Shown: piece after piece, positions 1 through 7,150 of the stretch | How the letters are laid out: every line of letters begins with the position of its first letter | Numbering within the stretch: the first letter of the stretch is position 1 | Origin: an uncultured Flavihumibacter sp. | GTDB taxonomy: Bacteria; Bacteroidota; Bacteroidia; Chitinophagales; Chitinophagaceae | Direction: 5' to 3' | Length of the DNA: 64,000 bases | Assembly (NCBI GenBank): GCA_902168105.1 | Contig: CABHOY010000061.1 | Coordinates: 80,954-144,953 of the forward strand | The notes under the pieces: generated by a model | What the model saw: only the letters and a program-made list of their open reading frames with translations | The model's database searches: none | What the model was told of the DNA's origin: nothing | Made by a program: the position numbers and the translations under genes

Positions 1-1
1 A

Positions 2-1741
2 GTTATTGTGGCTCTTCGTAATGATGCGAAACAGCTCGGGTTATTTACTTTATTCTTCAAAGAAAAGGTTGTTCTACGCCGGCGACAACTGAACCTTATC
101 AATGGTATTTCCTATCAGCTTTCCATTGCGCTGGCGAACATTTTTGCCAATGAAAACCTGGAGCAAAGAAATAAAGAGAAAGCGGTATTGCTTTCTATCA
201 GCAATGCCATAGCAACTGTGCGTAACAAGGAATACTTGCTGGATGCTATTAATCCTTTCTTTTCACAATTGTTTCCTTTTTCATACGATCTGATAGGAAG
301 CATTAGCGCAGATGGGAATAAGTTCAATATTGTTACTGCACGTTCAGGTAAACAGGTAGATCCCCTGGCATCTTTTCATGAAGGGGACGTCTGGCAATAT
401 TCGAGAGAGTACGAACCTTTCCGGGAAGTTACGGCATCGTCTCACCCTGTTGTATTCGATCTGGATACACTAATGAAGGAGAGACATAACCCTGACTTCC
501 TGAAGTGGGCATATGTGAAGGGCGCACGCGAAATGATCATAGCGGCTATTCGGAGTAAAGACAAGATCTGGGGCTACTTTATCTTTTTCTCCCAAAAGAA
601 GAGCAGGCCGGATCATAATCAACTCAGCATCATACAGTCTATAACCACTCAACTGACTACGGCATTATTTAATTTGTTGTCAGCGGAGAAAGTGGAGAAA
701 CAGCTTGTCGAGATCAGGACCTATAAAGAGAAGCTGGAGATGGAGAATATGTACCTGCAGGAAGAAATAGGAACAGTATATAATTACACTGAGATAGTTG
801 GCAACAGCCCGGAACTGAAACAGGTATTTCAGGTCATAAAACAAGTTTCTCCATCGGACAGTACTGTATTAATACTGGGGGAGACAGGAACGGGGAAGGA
901 GCTTATTGCCAGAGCAATTCATAGTAACTCCGGTAATAAAGGTAAGGTAATGGTGAAAGTAAATTGCGCCACGCTGCCTGCCAGTCTTATAGAAAGCGAG
1001 TTGTTCGGTCATGAGAAAGGAAGCTTCACCGGAGCCACGGAACAACGTATCGGTAAGTTTGAACTTGCGAATAATGGTGTTCTCTTCCTGGATGAGATAG
1101 GGGAATTGTCGCTGGAACTACAGTCGAAATTGTTACGGGTGTTACAGGAAAAAGAGATAGAAAGGATCGGGGGTAAAAGAACAATCCGGTTGAACGTAAG
1201 GATTATTGCGGCTACCAACAGGAACCTGTGGGACGAAGTGCAGCAGGGGAAATTCCGGGATGACCTCTATTATAGGTTAAACGTGTTCCCGGTTGAACTA
1301 CCTCCTTTAAGAAACAGAAAGGACGATATCCCATTACTGGTAAATCACTTCGTAACCCGGTACAGCCGTAAAACCGGCCGGGAGATAAAACAGGTCACTC
1401 AGAAAGTAATGACACAACTTGTAGAGTACAACTGGCCGGGAAATATCCGGGAGTTGGAACATGTAATTGAACGGAGTGTCATCATGAATCCAGGGCCTGT
1501 AATAAAAGATCTTGTTCTACCATCCGAAGCAAAGAAGAATGGAGTAGATATGGCTTTAAACGACGGTGGATTTGAAGTAAAGACAATCGATGAAATGGAG
1601 CGGGATTATATTTTAAGTATCCTTAAAAAGTGCAATGGACGCATTTACGGTGAACGCGGAGCGGCAGCTTTGCTTAAGATCCCTCCGACTACCCTTAATT
1701 CAAAGATCAAGAAATTGGGTATAAAAAGAGTACATGACTAA
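2..1741 (+). CDS. GAF-domain sigma-54-dependent transcriptional activator (5' end outside window)
   Basis: The reading frame is open to the left window edge and begins inside what looks like the end of a first GAF domain, so the gene is truncated by the window, not naturally short. Residue numbers count from the GTG at position 8. A GAF-like sensory domain spans about 60-225, followed by a coiled linker at 228-258. The AAA+ sigma-54 activation domain spans about 262-490. It has Walker A GETGTGKE (291-298), an ESELFGHEKGSFTGA signature (the sigma-54-contacting GAFTGA loop, here GSFTGA) and Walker B GVLFLDEIGEL (357-367). A Fis-type helix-turn-helix closes the protein at about 530-577. The family uses ATP hydrolysis to open sigma-54 promoters, and the layout resembles FhlA and NorR. 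The GAF ligand and target genes cannot be read from sequence. It lacks the CARF domain of RtcR, so it is not RtcR itself. Confidence 0.93.
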   Translation, partial: VIVALRNDAKQLGLFTLFFKEKVVLRRRQLNLINGISYQLSIALANIFANENLEQRNKEKAVLLSISNAIATVRNKEYLLDAINPFFSQLFPFSYDLIGSISADGNKFNIVTARSGKQVDPLASFHEGDVWQYSREYEPFREVTASSHPVVFDLDTLMKERHNPDFLKWAYVKGAREMIIAAIRSKDKIWGYFIFFSQKKSRPDHNQLSIIQSITTQLTTALFNLLSAEKVEKQLVEIRTYKEKLEMENMYLQEEIGTVYNYTEIVGNSPELKQVFQVIKQVSPSDSTVLILGETGTGKELIARAIHSNSGNKGKVMVKVNCATLPASLIESELFGHEKGSFTGATEQRIGKFELANNGVLFLDEIGELSLELQSKLLRVLQEKEIERIGGKRTIRLNVRIIAATNRNLWDEVQQGKFRDDLYYRLNVFPVELPPLRNRKDDIPLLVNHFVTRYSRKTGREIKQVTQKVMTQLVEYNWPGNIRELEHVIERSVIMNPGPVIKDLVLPSEAKKNGVDMALNDGGFEVKTIDEMERDYILSILKKCNGRIYGERGAAALLKIPPTTLNSKIKKLGIKRVHD

Positions 1742-1790
1742 ATAAGAATGCAGACAACTTCAGTGTCAGTCTTGAAATGTATTTGACAGT

Positions 1791-1816
1791 GAGTTGTTCA
1801 TTGCATTGAACAACTC
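1791..1816. terminator. Bidirectional terminator hairpin
   Basis: A perfect 10-bp stem (gagttgttca and tgaacaactc) with a 6-nt loop lies 50 bp after the sigma-54 activator stop and 4 bp after the stop of the minus-strand small ORF. It probably serves both convergent transcripts. The T-tract is weak on both sides. Confidence 0.6.
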
Positions 1817-1819
1817 ATT

Positions 1820-2017
1820 CTAATCATCCCGTTCGAGTTCAGGTAAAGCCATCGCTCCCATCATTATCGTCACGCCAACATTATCAACAAGACCTGCACC
1901 CCGGTGCATTCTTGTTGCGACCATCACAGTTTCTTGTAAACCGGAGATGAGTGCTGTGTTGGCAATATTGTTGTCTCTTGTCAGTTCTGTAGCCCGAAGG
2001 CCGTTTACATAAACCAT
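1820..2017 (-). CDS. Hypothetical 65-residue protein downstream of ykuK
   Basis: I do not recognise this protein. I chose the ATG at 2017, which lies 13 bp after the ykuK stop, giving 65 residues that end in the acidic tail ELERDD. A longer frame starting at 2074 would overlap ykuK. The sequence has a central glycine- and methionine-rich hydrophobic stretch (about residues 38-58) and no cysteine. Support is contextual: tight spacing behind ykuK on the same strand and a terminator hairpin starting 4 bp past its stop. It could be a spurious frame in the ykuK 3' untranslated region. Confidence 0.4.
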   Translation of the reverse strand: MVYVNGLRATELTRDNNIANTALISGLQETVMVATRMHRGAGLVDNVGVTIMMGAMALPELERDD

Positions 2018-2030
2018 ACAATTAAGAATT

Positions 2031-2516
2031 TTAATGAACGATTTTATTAGCGCAGGAAGTACTTGCAAAGGCATACGGCTTCGCTCTGAACGTGAAGCCC
2101 ATACCCATGATGTAGCCCATTGCTTCCTTTAATGCATCATTACTCCTGAAGTTGGGATTGGTGTTGATATCAGCATGTACCTCCATGTCCACATTGTACC
2201 TTGTGAAGATGTTGCACAGTGAATAAGCCACTTCAATACTCTTTCCTACCTCTACAAGCATCCTTTCTTTGATACTCATTTTGCGTAGTGTGCTTTCGTT
2301 ATGGATGTACATGAATCCACCTTTACCCTTCCGGATAAAAACGATCACAGTGGCAAATTCAGTGACCCTGCCCTTTACCTGGCTATCGGTACCTATACAT
2401 ACTTTCAGGTCGTTGCCTGCTTCTTTTTCTGCTGATAACATGTTGCTGATCTCATCAGCTATTGGTATGTGTATCTTTTCACCATTTAACCTTCTCCATT
2501 TGTAGATCTGTTGCAT
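2031..2516 (-). CDS. YkuK-like ribonuclease H-fold protein (DUF458)
   Basis: The protein has 161 residues from the ATG at 2516. The frame stays open to 2603, but that extra part lies inside a tRNA-like element, so the downstream ATG is preferred. The segment KVCIGTDSQVKGRVTEFATVIV is the typical first strand of the DUF458/YkuK family (predicted RNase H-like fold, with the aspartate in GTDSQ as a likely metal ligand). A later acidic position occurs in MEVHADINTNP. The family is implicated by fold in nucleic-acid metabolism, but its substrate is unknown to me. It lies downstream of two tRNA genes and a tRNA-shaped leader on the same strand, which hints at a link with tRNA processing. The family call is good; the function is open. 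Confidence 0.8.
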   Translation of the reverse strand: MQQIYKWRRLNGEKIHIPIADEISNMLSAEKEAGNDLKVCIGTDSQVKGRVTEFATVIVFIRKGKGGFMYIHNESTLRKMSIKERMLVEVGKSIEVAYSLCNIFTRYNVDMEVHADINTNPNFRSNDALKEAMGYIMGMGFTFRAKPYAFASTSCANKIVH

Positions 2517-2548
2517 TGTTAAGTCATATTTTGTTGCATAAGGTTCAG

Positions 2549-2619
2549 GGTGTCGGAGGGCGTTCGAAACCCCATCTCCAGATCGCATTCGGGCATTTTC
2601 CAATTAAAATACCGACACC
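2549..2619 (-). pseudogene. tRNA-shaped element (degenerate or atypical tRNA) in the ykuK leader
   Basis: Read on the minus strand, ggtgtcgg (2619-2612) pairs perfectly with ccgacacc (2556-2549) to give an 8-bp acceptor-like stem. Next come TA, a short D-arm-like tttt/aaaa stem with a loop containing GG, a poorly paired anticodon region, and a T arm with loop ttcgaac closed by five pairs (ggggt with gccct, two of them G-T). The spacing is about 70 nt, as in a tRNA, but no convincing 5-bp anticodon stem exists and no CCA is encoded. It follows tRNA-Gln by 19 bp and precedes ykuK. It is either a decayed tRNA, a tRNA-like regulatory leader, or a very unusual tRNA. Confidence 0.5.
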
Positions 2620-2638
2620 ATTTTAAAACATCATTTTG

Positions 2639-2710
2639 TTTCCGGACTCAGATTCGAACTGAGAACATCACAGTCAAAGTGTGATATGTTAGCCGTTACA
2701 CTATCCGGAA
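2639..2710 (-). tRNA. tRNA-Gln (TTG)
   Basis: A full cloverleaf of 72 nt is visible: acceptor ttccgga/tccggaa, D stem gtgt/acat, anticodon stem tcaca/tgtga with loop ctttgac (anticodon TTG), a 4-nt variable loop, T arm ctcag-ttcgaat-ctgag and discriminator A. CCA is not encoded. It lies 7 bp downstream of tRNA-Ile on the same strand. Confidence 0.95.
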
Positions 2711-2717
2711 GTAACTG

Positions 2718-2790
2718 TTGACCTGACCGGATTTGAACCGGTAACCTGCTGCGTATAAGGCAGTTGCTCTAACCGTTGAGCTACAGGTCA
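2718..2790 (-). tRNA. tRNA-Ile (TAT)
   Basis: A full cloverleaf of 73 nt is visible: acceptor tgacctg/caggtca, D arm gctc-aacggtta-gagc, anticodon stem actgc/gcagc (outermost pair A-C mismatched), loop cttatac giving anticodon TAT, variable loop aggtt, T arm accgg-ttcaaat-ccggt and discriminator A. TAT would read the isoleucine codon AUA directly. Most bacteria read AUA with a lysidine-modified CAT tRNA, so this is a less common solution. Confidence 0.9.
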
Positions 2791-2812
2791 ATAAAGGGTA
2801 ACAAACAATAAA

Positions 2813-2841
2813 AAACCCGGTCGTGATAAACGACCGGGTTT
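2813..2841 (-). terminator. Rho-independent terminator after the 46-residue peptide gene
   Basis: An 11-bp perfect stem (aaacccggtcg with cgaccgggttt) has a 7-nt loop and is followed on the minus strand by a run of six T then attg. It lies 25 bp past the stop of the 46-residue ORF and only 22 bp upstream of tRNA-Ile, so any transcript continuing into the tRNAs must read through it. Confidence 0.85.
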
Positions 2842-2865
2842 ATATGTAACTGATACAAGCGTGCG

Positions 2866-3006
2866 CTAAATCAGACTATAATTTGGTCGTTGAAAAACAG
2901 GGAGCAGATCATTACCTGCATACATCCACGCATAGCTATGGTCTGTGCCTGATAACTGTCGTGCACTGATCTGTTTAAATCGTATGGGCAATGTTTGTAT
3001 TTGCAT
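2866..3006 (-). CDS. Small peptide, 46 residues, unknown
   Basis: An ATG-to-TAG frame of 46 residues lies between two strong hairpins. The product starts MQIQTLPIRFKQ, has no cysteine, and carries a central aromatic segment (H23, Y25, W27, Y29). The N-terminus resembles that of the 30-residue peptide encoded just upstream (IQ..L.I followed by K or R), which suggests related leaders or a duplicated origin. The gene begins 24 bp after the first hairpin and no separate promoter is visible, so it probably depends on readthrough. No family is recognised. It could be a peptide precursor, a toxin-like peptide or a regulatory uORF. Confidence 0.45.
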   Translation of the reverse strand: MQIQTLPIRFKQISARQLSGTDHSYAWMYAGNDLLPVFQRPNYSLI

Positions 3007-3029
3007 ATCGTAAATTCAGGTAAATAAAA

Positions 3030-3055
3030 AAGCCCCGCAATTGCTTGCGGGGCTT
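3030..3055 (-). terminator. Strong terminator or attenuator between the two small peptide genes
   Basis: An 11-bp perfect stem (aagccccgcaa with ttgcggggctt) is closed on the minus strand by a GCAA tetraloop and followed by seven T residues. It lies 27 bp after the 30-residue ORF stop. It is a textbook terminator, placed inside what otherwise looks like a polycistronic unit. Confidence 0.88.
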
Positions 3056-3082
3056 GTGTTATATTGAATTAGTTATTATCAA

Positions 3083-3175
3083 CTATTCTGCAGCATAACA
3101 TGCCCCGCAAGTGCCGTCGCCATAAACCTGGCAGAAGGTACTTTGTGGTTTTATATGTAGCTGTATGCGTAACAT
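3083..3175 (-). CDS. Cysteine-containing small peptide, 30 residues, unknown
   Basis: An ATG-to-TAG frame of 30 residues is framed by a promoter 29 bp upstream and a strong terminator 27 bp downstream, so the transcript is little longer than the ORF. The product begins MLRIQLHIKP and has cysteines at 15, 23 and 26 in a glycine-rich C-terminal half (GDGTCGACYAAE). A short leader-like N-terminus followed by a Cys/Gly core is the general look of a ribosomally made modified peptide or a metal-binding peptide. No modification enzyme or exporter lies next to it. No family is recognised. Confidence 0.5.
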   Translation of the reverse strand: MLRIQLHIKPQSTFCQVYGDGTCGACYAAE

Positions 3176-3203
3176 GATATTGTTTGTGATTTGTTTAACG
3201 ATG

Positions 3204-3236
3204 CAAAGATGAAACTATTTTTCCGAAATTAACAAA
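3204..3236 (-). promoter_or_regulatory. Bacteroidota-type promoter for the small peptide genes
   Basis: On the minus strand TTTG (3236-3233) is followed after 21 bp by CATCTTTG (3211-3204), one mismatch from the -7 consensus TAnnTTTG. It would start transcription about 20 nt upstream of the 30-residue ORF. Confidence 0.6.
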
Positions 3237-3295
3237 TCCAACAGTAAATATTTTTATGAATTTTTATATCTTGTTGAGTTATAACCCTGTGTATC

Positions 3296-4054
3296 ATGAA
3301 CGATATAATAGCAGAGAAACTGCTGACTATAGAGAAAGAAAGGAATGTAAGAATACTCTATGCCTGTGAGTCTGGAAGCCGTGCCTGGGGCTTTGCTTCG
3401 CCTGATAGTGACTACGATGTCCGGTTCATTTATGCCCAACCTGAAGATAATTATCTTAGTATCGAGGAAAGGAAAGATGTAATAGAATTACCTGTGAATG
3501 AAGTGTTGGATATCAGTGGATGGGATATACGAAAGGCGTTGCAACTTTTTCTAAAATCGAACGCGCCGTTGTATGAATGGCTGCAATCTGATATTGTTTA
3601 TAAAGAAAGCAGCGAGTTCAAAAATGAATTATTCCGGATGGCTGGAGAATACTTCTCAGGCCGTGCGGGTTGCCATCATTATATTTCCATGGCAAGAAAT
3701 ACCTTTGAGCATGATCTGCAGGAAGAGCAGGTGAGGATTAAAAAGTATTTTTATGCCTTGCGTCCGGCATTGGCAGCCCTGTGGATCATTGAGAAAAAGA
3801 CTGTGCCTCCCATTACTTTCAGAGAGTTGAGGGTAGTTATTGAGGATAGCGCCTGGAACGATGCAGTGGATGATTTGCTGAAGCGAAAGAAGATCTCTGA
3901 TGAAAAAACACGGATAGCACCAGTACCTGTGCTGCAGGATTGGATCGGAAAAATGATCGTTCACTGTAAGGAACAAGCAGCACTCATACCTGCAATACAA
4001 CATGATACAATAGCGCTGAATAATGTGTTCAGAAAATATATTAAAGTTCAATGA
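3296..4054 (+). CDS. Predicted Pol-beta-fold nucleotidyltransferase (COG3541/YcgL-like), first of a pair
   Basis: This protein has 252 residues. The nucleotidyltransferase signature GS-x10-D-x-D is clear (G27 S28, then D39 and D41), preceded by the strand VRILYACE and followed by the C-terminal helical region usual for COG3541. Members have been linked by comparative genomics to RNA ligases and RNA repair; the general reaction would be transfer of a nucleotide to an RNA end or a protein. Its stop overlaps the start of the next gene (ATGA, 4051-4054), so the two are translationally coupled and may form a heteromer. The ATG start follows an AT-rich leader; a promoter is likely around 3252-3280 but only weakly matches consensus. 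Confidence 0.85.
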   Translation: MNDIIAEKLLTIEKERNVRILYACESGSRAWGFASPDSDYDVRFIYAQPEDNYLSIEERKDVIELPVNEVLDISGWDIRKALQLFLKSNAPLYEWLQSDIVYKESSEFKNELFRMAGEYFSGRAGCHHYISMARNTFEHDLQEEQVRIKKYFYALRPALAALWIIEKKTVPPITFRELRVVIEDSAWNDAVDDLLKRKKISDEKTRIAPVPVLQDWIGKMIVHCKEQAALIPAIQHDTIALNNVFRKYIKVQ

Positions 4055-5121
4055 CCTTAGAAGAATTACAATCCGGTACTCAGCACCTTTTAATGAAGTG
4101 TATAAGTGGCAGCAGGGCCCAGCACTTGCATTCCCCTGCCTCAGATACGGATATAAAGGGAATCTTTGTGTTGCCGACCAGGGAGTTGTACGGATTGACT
4201 TATACACCACAGATCTCAAATAGCACGAATGATGAAGTTTATTTTGAGATAGGAAGATTCATAGATCTGTTAAGTAAAAATAATCCAAACATAATAGAGC
4301 TGCTCAGCACACCGCCAGACTGTGTGTTGTTTCGTCATGCCCTTATGGACCAGATCAAACCGGAAGATTACCTGTCGAAATTATGTAAAGATACCTTCGC
4401 CGGTTACGCAGCATCTCAGATTAAAAAGGCAAAGGGGCTGAATAAAAAAATTCATCGGCCGGTAGATGAAAAACGAAAATCCGTACTGGATTTCTGCTAC
4501 ATTATTGCCGGCAATGGCAGTGTACCTTTACAGCAATGGCTGAGTGATCAGGGATATGTATCAGACCACTGCGGTTTAACACAGGTGGCGCACTTCAGGG
4601 ATGTTTACCTGTTGTTTCATCAACATCAGATAACGGACGATACGTTCCTGAAAGGCATCGTATCCGGTGATGCTGCCAATGATGTACAACTAAGCTCAAT
4701 TCCTGCCGGCATTCCTCACCTTGCTGTTATGAACTTTAACAAAGACGGTTATTCAGTGTACTGCCGGGAGTATCTTGAATACTGGGAATGGGTAGAAAAA
4801 AGGAACGACGCCAGATATCAGAATACAATGACCCATGGGAAGAATTATGATGCGAAAAATATGATGCATACTTTCCGTTTACTAAGTATGGCAGAAGAGA
4901 TAGCGGTTGAACGCAAGGTGATTGTACAAAGAAAGGACAGGGAATTTCTGTTGAAGATCAAAAGCGGAGAATTTGAATATGACGACTTATTGAAAATGGT
5001 GGATGAAAAGCTGGAAAAAATGGATGATCTGTATGAACGGTCAGGTTTGCCGGAAACGCCAGATGTAAGGAAGGCGGAAGCTATTCTTGTAAGTATAAGA
5101 GAGCAATTTTATAAACAATAG
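4051..5121 (+). CDS. Predicted nucleotidyltransferase (COG3541-like), second of a pair
   Basis: This protein has 356 residues. Near the N-terminus G20 S21 and D32/D34 form the GS-x10-D-x-D catalytic signature, in the context SGSRAQHLHSPASDTDIKGIF. The C-terminal two thirds are helical and charged, with HGKNYDAKNMMHTFRLL (about residues 263-279) as a conserved-looking polar motif. It overlaps the first nucleotidyltransferase by 4 bp and is followed 2 bp later by a dioxygenase gene, so all three should be one transcript. The two transferases are divergent rather than a recent duplication: lengths differ by about 100 residues and similarity is limited to the catalytic core. The substrate is unknown; RNA-end processing is an inference from family context. 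Confidence 0.85.
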   Translation: MTLEELQSGTQHLLMKCISGSRAQHLHSPASDTDIKGIFVLPTRELYGLTYTPQISNSTNDEVYFEIGRFIDLLSKNNPNIIELLSTPPDCVLFRHALMDQIKPEDYLSKLCKDTFAGYAASQIKKAKGLNKKIHRPVDEKRKSVLDFCYIIAGNGSVPLQQWLSDQGYVSDHCGLTQVAHFRDVYLLFHQHQITDDTFLKGIVSGDAANDVQLSSIPAGIPHLAVMNFNKDGYSVYCREYLEYWEWVEKRNDARYQNTMTHGKNYDAKNMMHTFRLLSMAEEIAVERKVIVQRKDREFLLKIKSGEFEYDDLLKMVDEKLEKMDDLYERSGLPETPDVRKAEAILVSIREQFYKQ

Positions 5122-5123
5122 TT

Positions 5124-5837
5124 ATGAGCGGGACAATGCATCGGGAGGAAATTGCGGTCAATGGGTTTACACTCATAGAGAATATATTTACGGATGGCGA
5201 AGTGAAAGCGCTGTTATCGATAATTGAACAGGCAGACAGCACTAATGAGACCTTCCGTAGAACGAAAGACCTGTTTGCTATAAGACAGTTCCTGAAAGAA
5301 ATACCTGATGCGGTGTCAGCGATCTTCACATCAGTGCTGAAGGCAACGATCGATGGTTTATTCGGGGAAGGTTACCGTGTTGTAAAATCTATCTATTTTG
5401 ACAAGCCAGGAGATTCTAACTGGTTTGTATCGTATCACCAGGACCTTACTATTTCCGTAAAAGAAAAAACAGATGTTCAGGGATTCGGCCCCTGGACGGT
5501 TAAACAGCAACAGTATGCCGTACAGCCGCCATTGACTGTCCTGGAGAATAATTTCACCATTCGTATCCACCTGGACGATACCGACGAGCACAATGGAGCC
5601 TTGAGGGTAATTCCCGGGTCTCATAACAAGGGCGTTTATCGGCCAGAAACGATTGACTGGAACAAGGAAAGAGAAGTTTCGTGTAACGTGCGTAAGGGTG
5701 GTATAATGATCATGCGTCCGTTATTGCTACATGCTTCCAGCCGAACGACCAACAATCATAAGCGCAGGGTGGTCCACATAGAATTTAGTGATCAGCAATT
5801 ACCTGCACCGCTTCAGTGGTCGGAATTATTACAGTAA
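5124..5837 (+). CDS. Phytanoyl-CoA dioxygenase (PhyH) family Fe(II)/2-oxoglutarate oxygenase
   Basis: This protein has 237 residues. The iron-binding facial triad is visible as H105-Q-D107 (VSYHQDLT) and distal H203 (PLLLHASSRTT). R207 or the basic run near 213-215 is a candidate 2-oxoglutarate ligand. The segment DEHNGALRVIPGSHNKG (about 154-170) is the typical PhyH core turn. The family hydroxylates small molecules, lipids, peptides or other substrates. It starts 2 bp after the second nucleotidyltransferase, so a substrate shared with those enzymes is possible. The stop codon directly abuts the stop of the convergent DUF5690 gene, with no room for a separate terminator. Confidence 0.85.
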   Translation: MSGTMHREEIAVNGFTLIENIFTDGEVKALLSIIEQADSTNETFRRTKDLFAIRQFLKEIPDAVSAIFTSVLKATIDGLFGEGYRVVKSIYFDKPGDSNWFVSYHQDLTISVKEKTDVQGFGPWTVKQQQYAVQPPLTVLENNFTIRIHLDDTDEHNGALRVIPGSHNKGVYRPETIDWNKEREVSCNVRKGGIMIMRPLLLHASSRTTNNHKRRVVHIEFSDQQLPAPLQWSELLQ

Positions 5838-7115
5838 CTAAGGCTTTACTTCGGACCGATATTTCCTGATAAAGTAGACGATACAGATACTGGTGCCGAT
5901 TATGCCTGCACACCCGGTGAGTAGCACCAATTGTGTATAGAACTGCAACCAGTTTGTCTGAATACGGAACAAGGATTTAGTTAGTAATACGGCTACACTT
6001 CCGAGATAGCCGAAGGAATCAGCCAGGTAAATGAGGAACCCGACATTGCCGGAAAAGCGGAAGGCGCCAATAAAGCGGTCAAACAATATACTGTTGAATG
6101 GAATATAGACCATAAACAACCCTAAACCCACTAGTATCATCCATAGGTATAATGATAATCCAGATTGCAGATATAGCACAGTTGTTATCAAAGAAATAAT
6201 AAATCCCAGCAGCATAATGACTTGAGTGAGCAAAAAGGCCTTATAATTATGCTGGATAAATATCATGGAGGCTATCATCACTAAAATGATGAGGGAAATG
6301 ATGGTTTCCGTCTGCGCAAATACGCTGGCGTCAAATGATTCGCCGGAGGCCCTCCACATATCGGCCATAAAGCTGTCTCTTACTTCTCTTAGTATCGTAA
6401 CGAGTATATAAATGATGATTAGCATTACCAGGCCTGGAAGGAATCTGGAGATCAGTTTTTTTCTTTCTTCTACGGACATAGGTAGTCGCTGCATGCGCAA
6501 TGCTTCATCCTCTGCATCGGGAGAGGGGATCTTTTCCAGTAAATATATAAATAGCAATAGTGGCAGGATAAATACGCCACCCACTGCGAAAGGCATCCAG
6601 AATTCGTTTACATGAAGTGACTGCATTACCCATTGTGCGGTGGATTTAGCAAGGCCGGAGGCAAAGATAAAACTGACAGCCAGGGCTGCACTTATCAGAT
6701 CTGTAGTACGCCGTCCTTCTACAAAAGAGAATACTATGCCCCATATCATGCCTAATGGAAATCCATTAAAGAAGAGACACCAGGCATTATAAGGCGGAGG
6801 GATCACGGCAAACAGCAGCCAGGCTGCCCATGAGAGTCCCACCAGTAATAATATCAACCGCCCCCTCCCTACTCTTTTCATTTCAGAAATGAACTGTATT
6901 CCGTAAAACTTGCTGCTCATATATCCTAACACCTGGGTAATCACCAACACGATCTTATAATCCAGTCCCAGGACAGTATGTCCCTCATATGGCGCTACAT
7001 TAAAGGCTTTTCGGAAAGCGAAAATGCAGGTATATGCTGCAAAAGCGATCAGAGCAGAGATAAATGCCACACTAAGCTGGCGGGAAGTGAAACGATTTGA
7101 TATTGGCTGATGCAA
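5838..7115 (-). CDS. DUF5690 family multi-spanning membrane protein
   Basis: This protein has 425 residues and about 12 hydrophobic segments, organised like an MFS transporter with a cytoplasmic loop near residues 195-225. It matches my memory of DUF5690, a family common in Bacteroidota and of unknown substrate. No ATG exists at the N-terminus. The frame starts with TTG at 7115, and just upstream the in-frame sequence encodes a near repeat (HQPVS before HQPIS), so the real start could be a little further upstream. It follows the 172-residue anchored protein by 35 bp on the same strand, so they may be co-transcribed. Confidence 0.8.
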   Translation of the reverse strand: MHQPISNRFTSRQLSVAFISALIAFAAYTCIFAFRKAFNVAPYEGHTVLGLDYKIVLVITQVLGYMSSKFYGIQFISEMKRVGRGRLILLLVGLSWAAWLLFAVIPPPYNAWCLFFNGFPLGMIWGIVFSFVEGRRTTDLISAALAVSFIFASGLAKSTAQWVMQSLHVNEFWMPFAVGGVFILPLLLFIYLLEKIPSPDAEDEALRMQRLPMSVEERKKLISRFLPGLVMLIIIYILVTILREVRDSFMADMWRASGESFDASVFAQTETIISLIILVMIASMIFIQHNYKAFLLTQVIMLLGFIISLITTVLYLQSGLSLYLWMILVGLGLFMVYIPFNSILFDRFIGAFRFSGNVGFLIYLADSFGYLGSVAVLLTKSLFRIQTNWLQFYTQLVLLTGCAGIIGTSICIVYFIRKYRSEVKP

Positions 7116-7150
7116 GGAAACAGGTTGATGGTACCTGTTAAAAATAACAA

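Noticed and set aside
8..1741. Assignment of the first gene as rtcR, the regulator of RNA-repair operons
   Set aside because: It carries GAF-type sensing, not a CARF domain, and there is no rtcBA next to it.
3656..4219. 187-codon minus-strand frame opposite the nucleotidyltransferase genes
   Set aside because: It is the complement of two clearly real overlapping genes and shows no family pattern.
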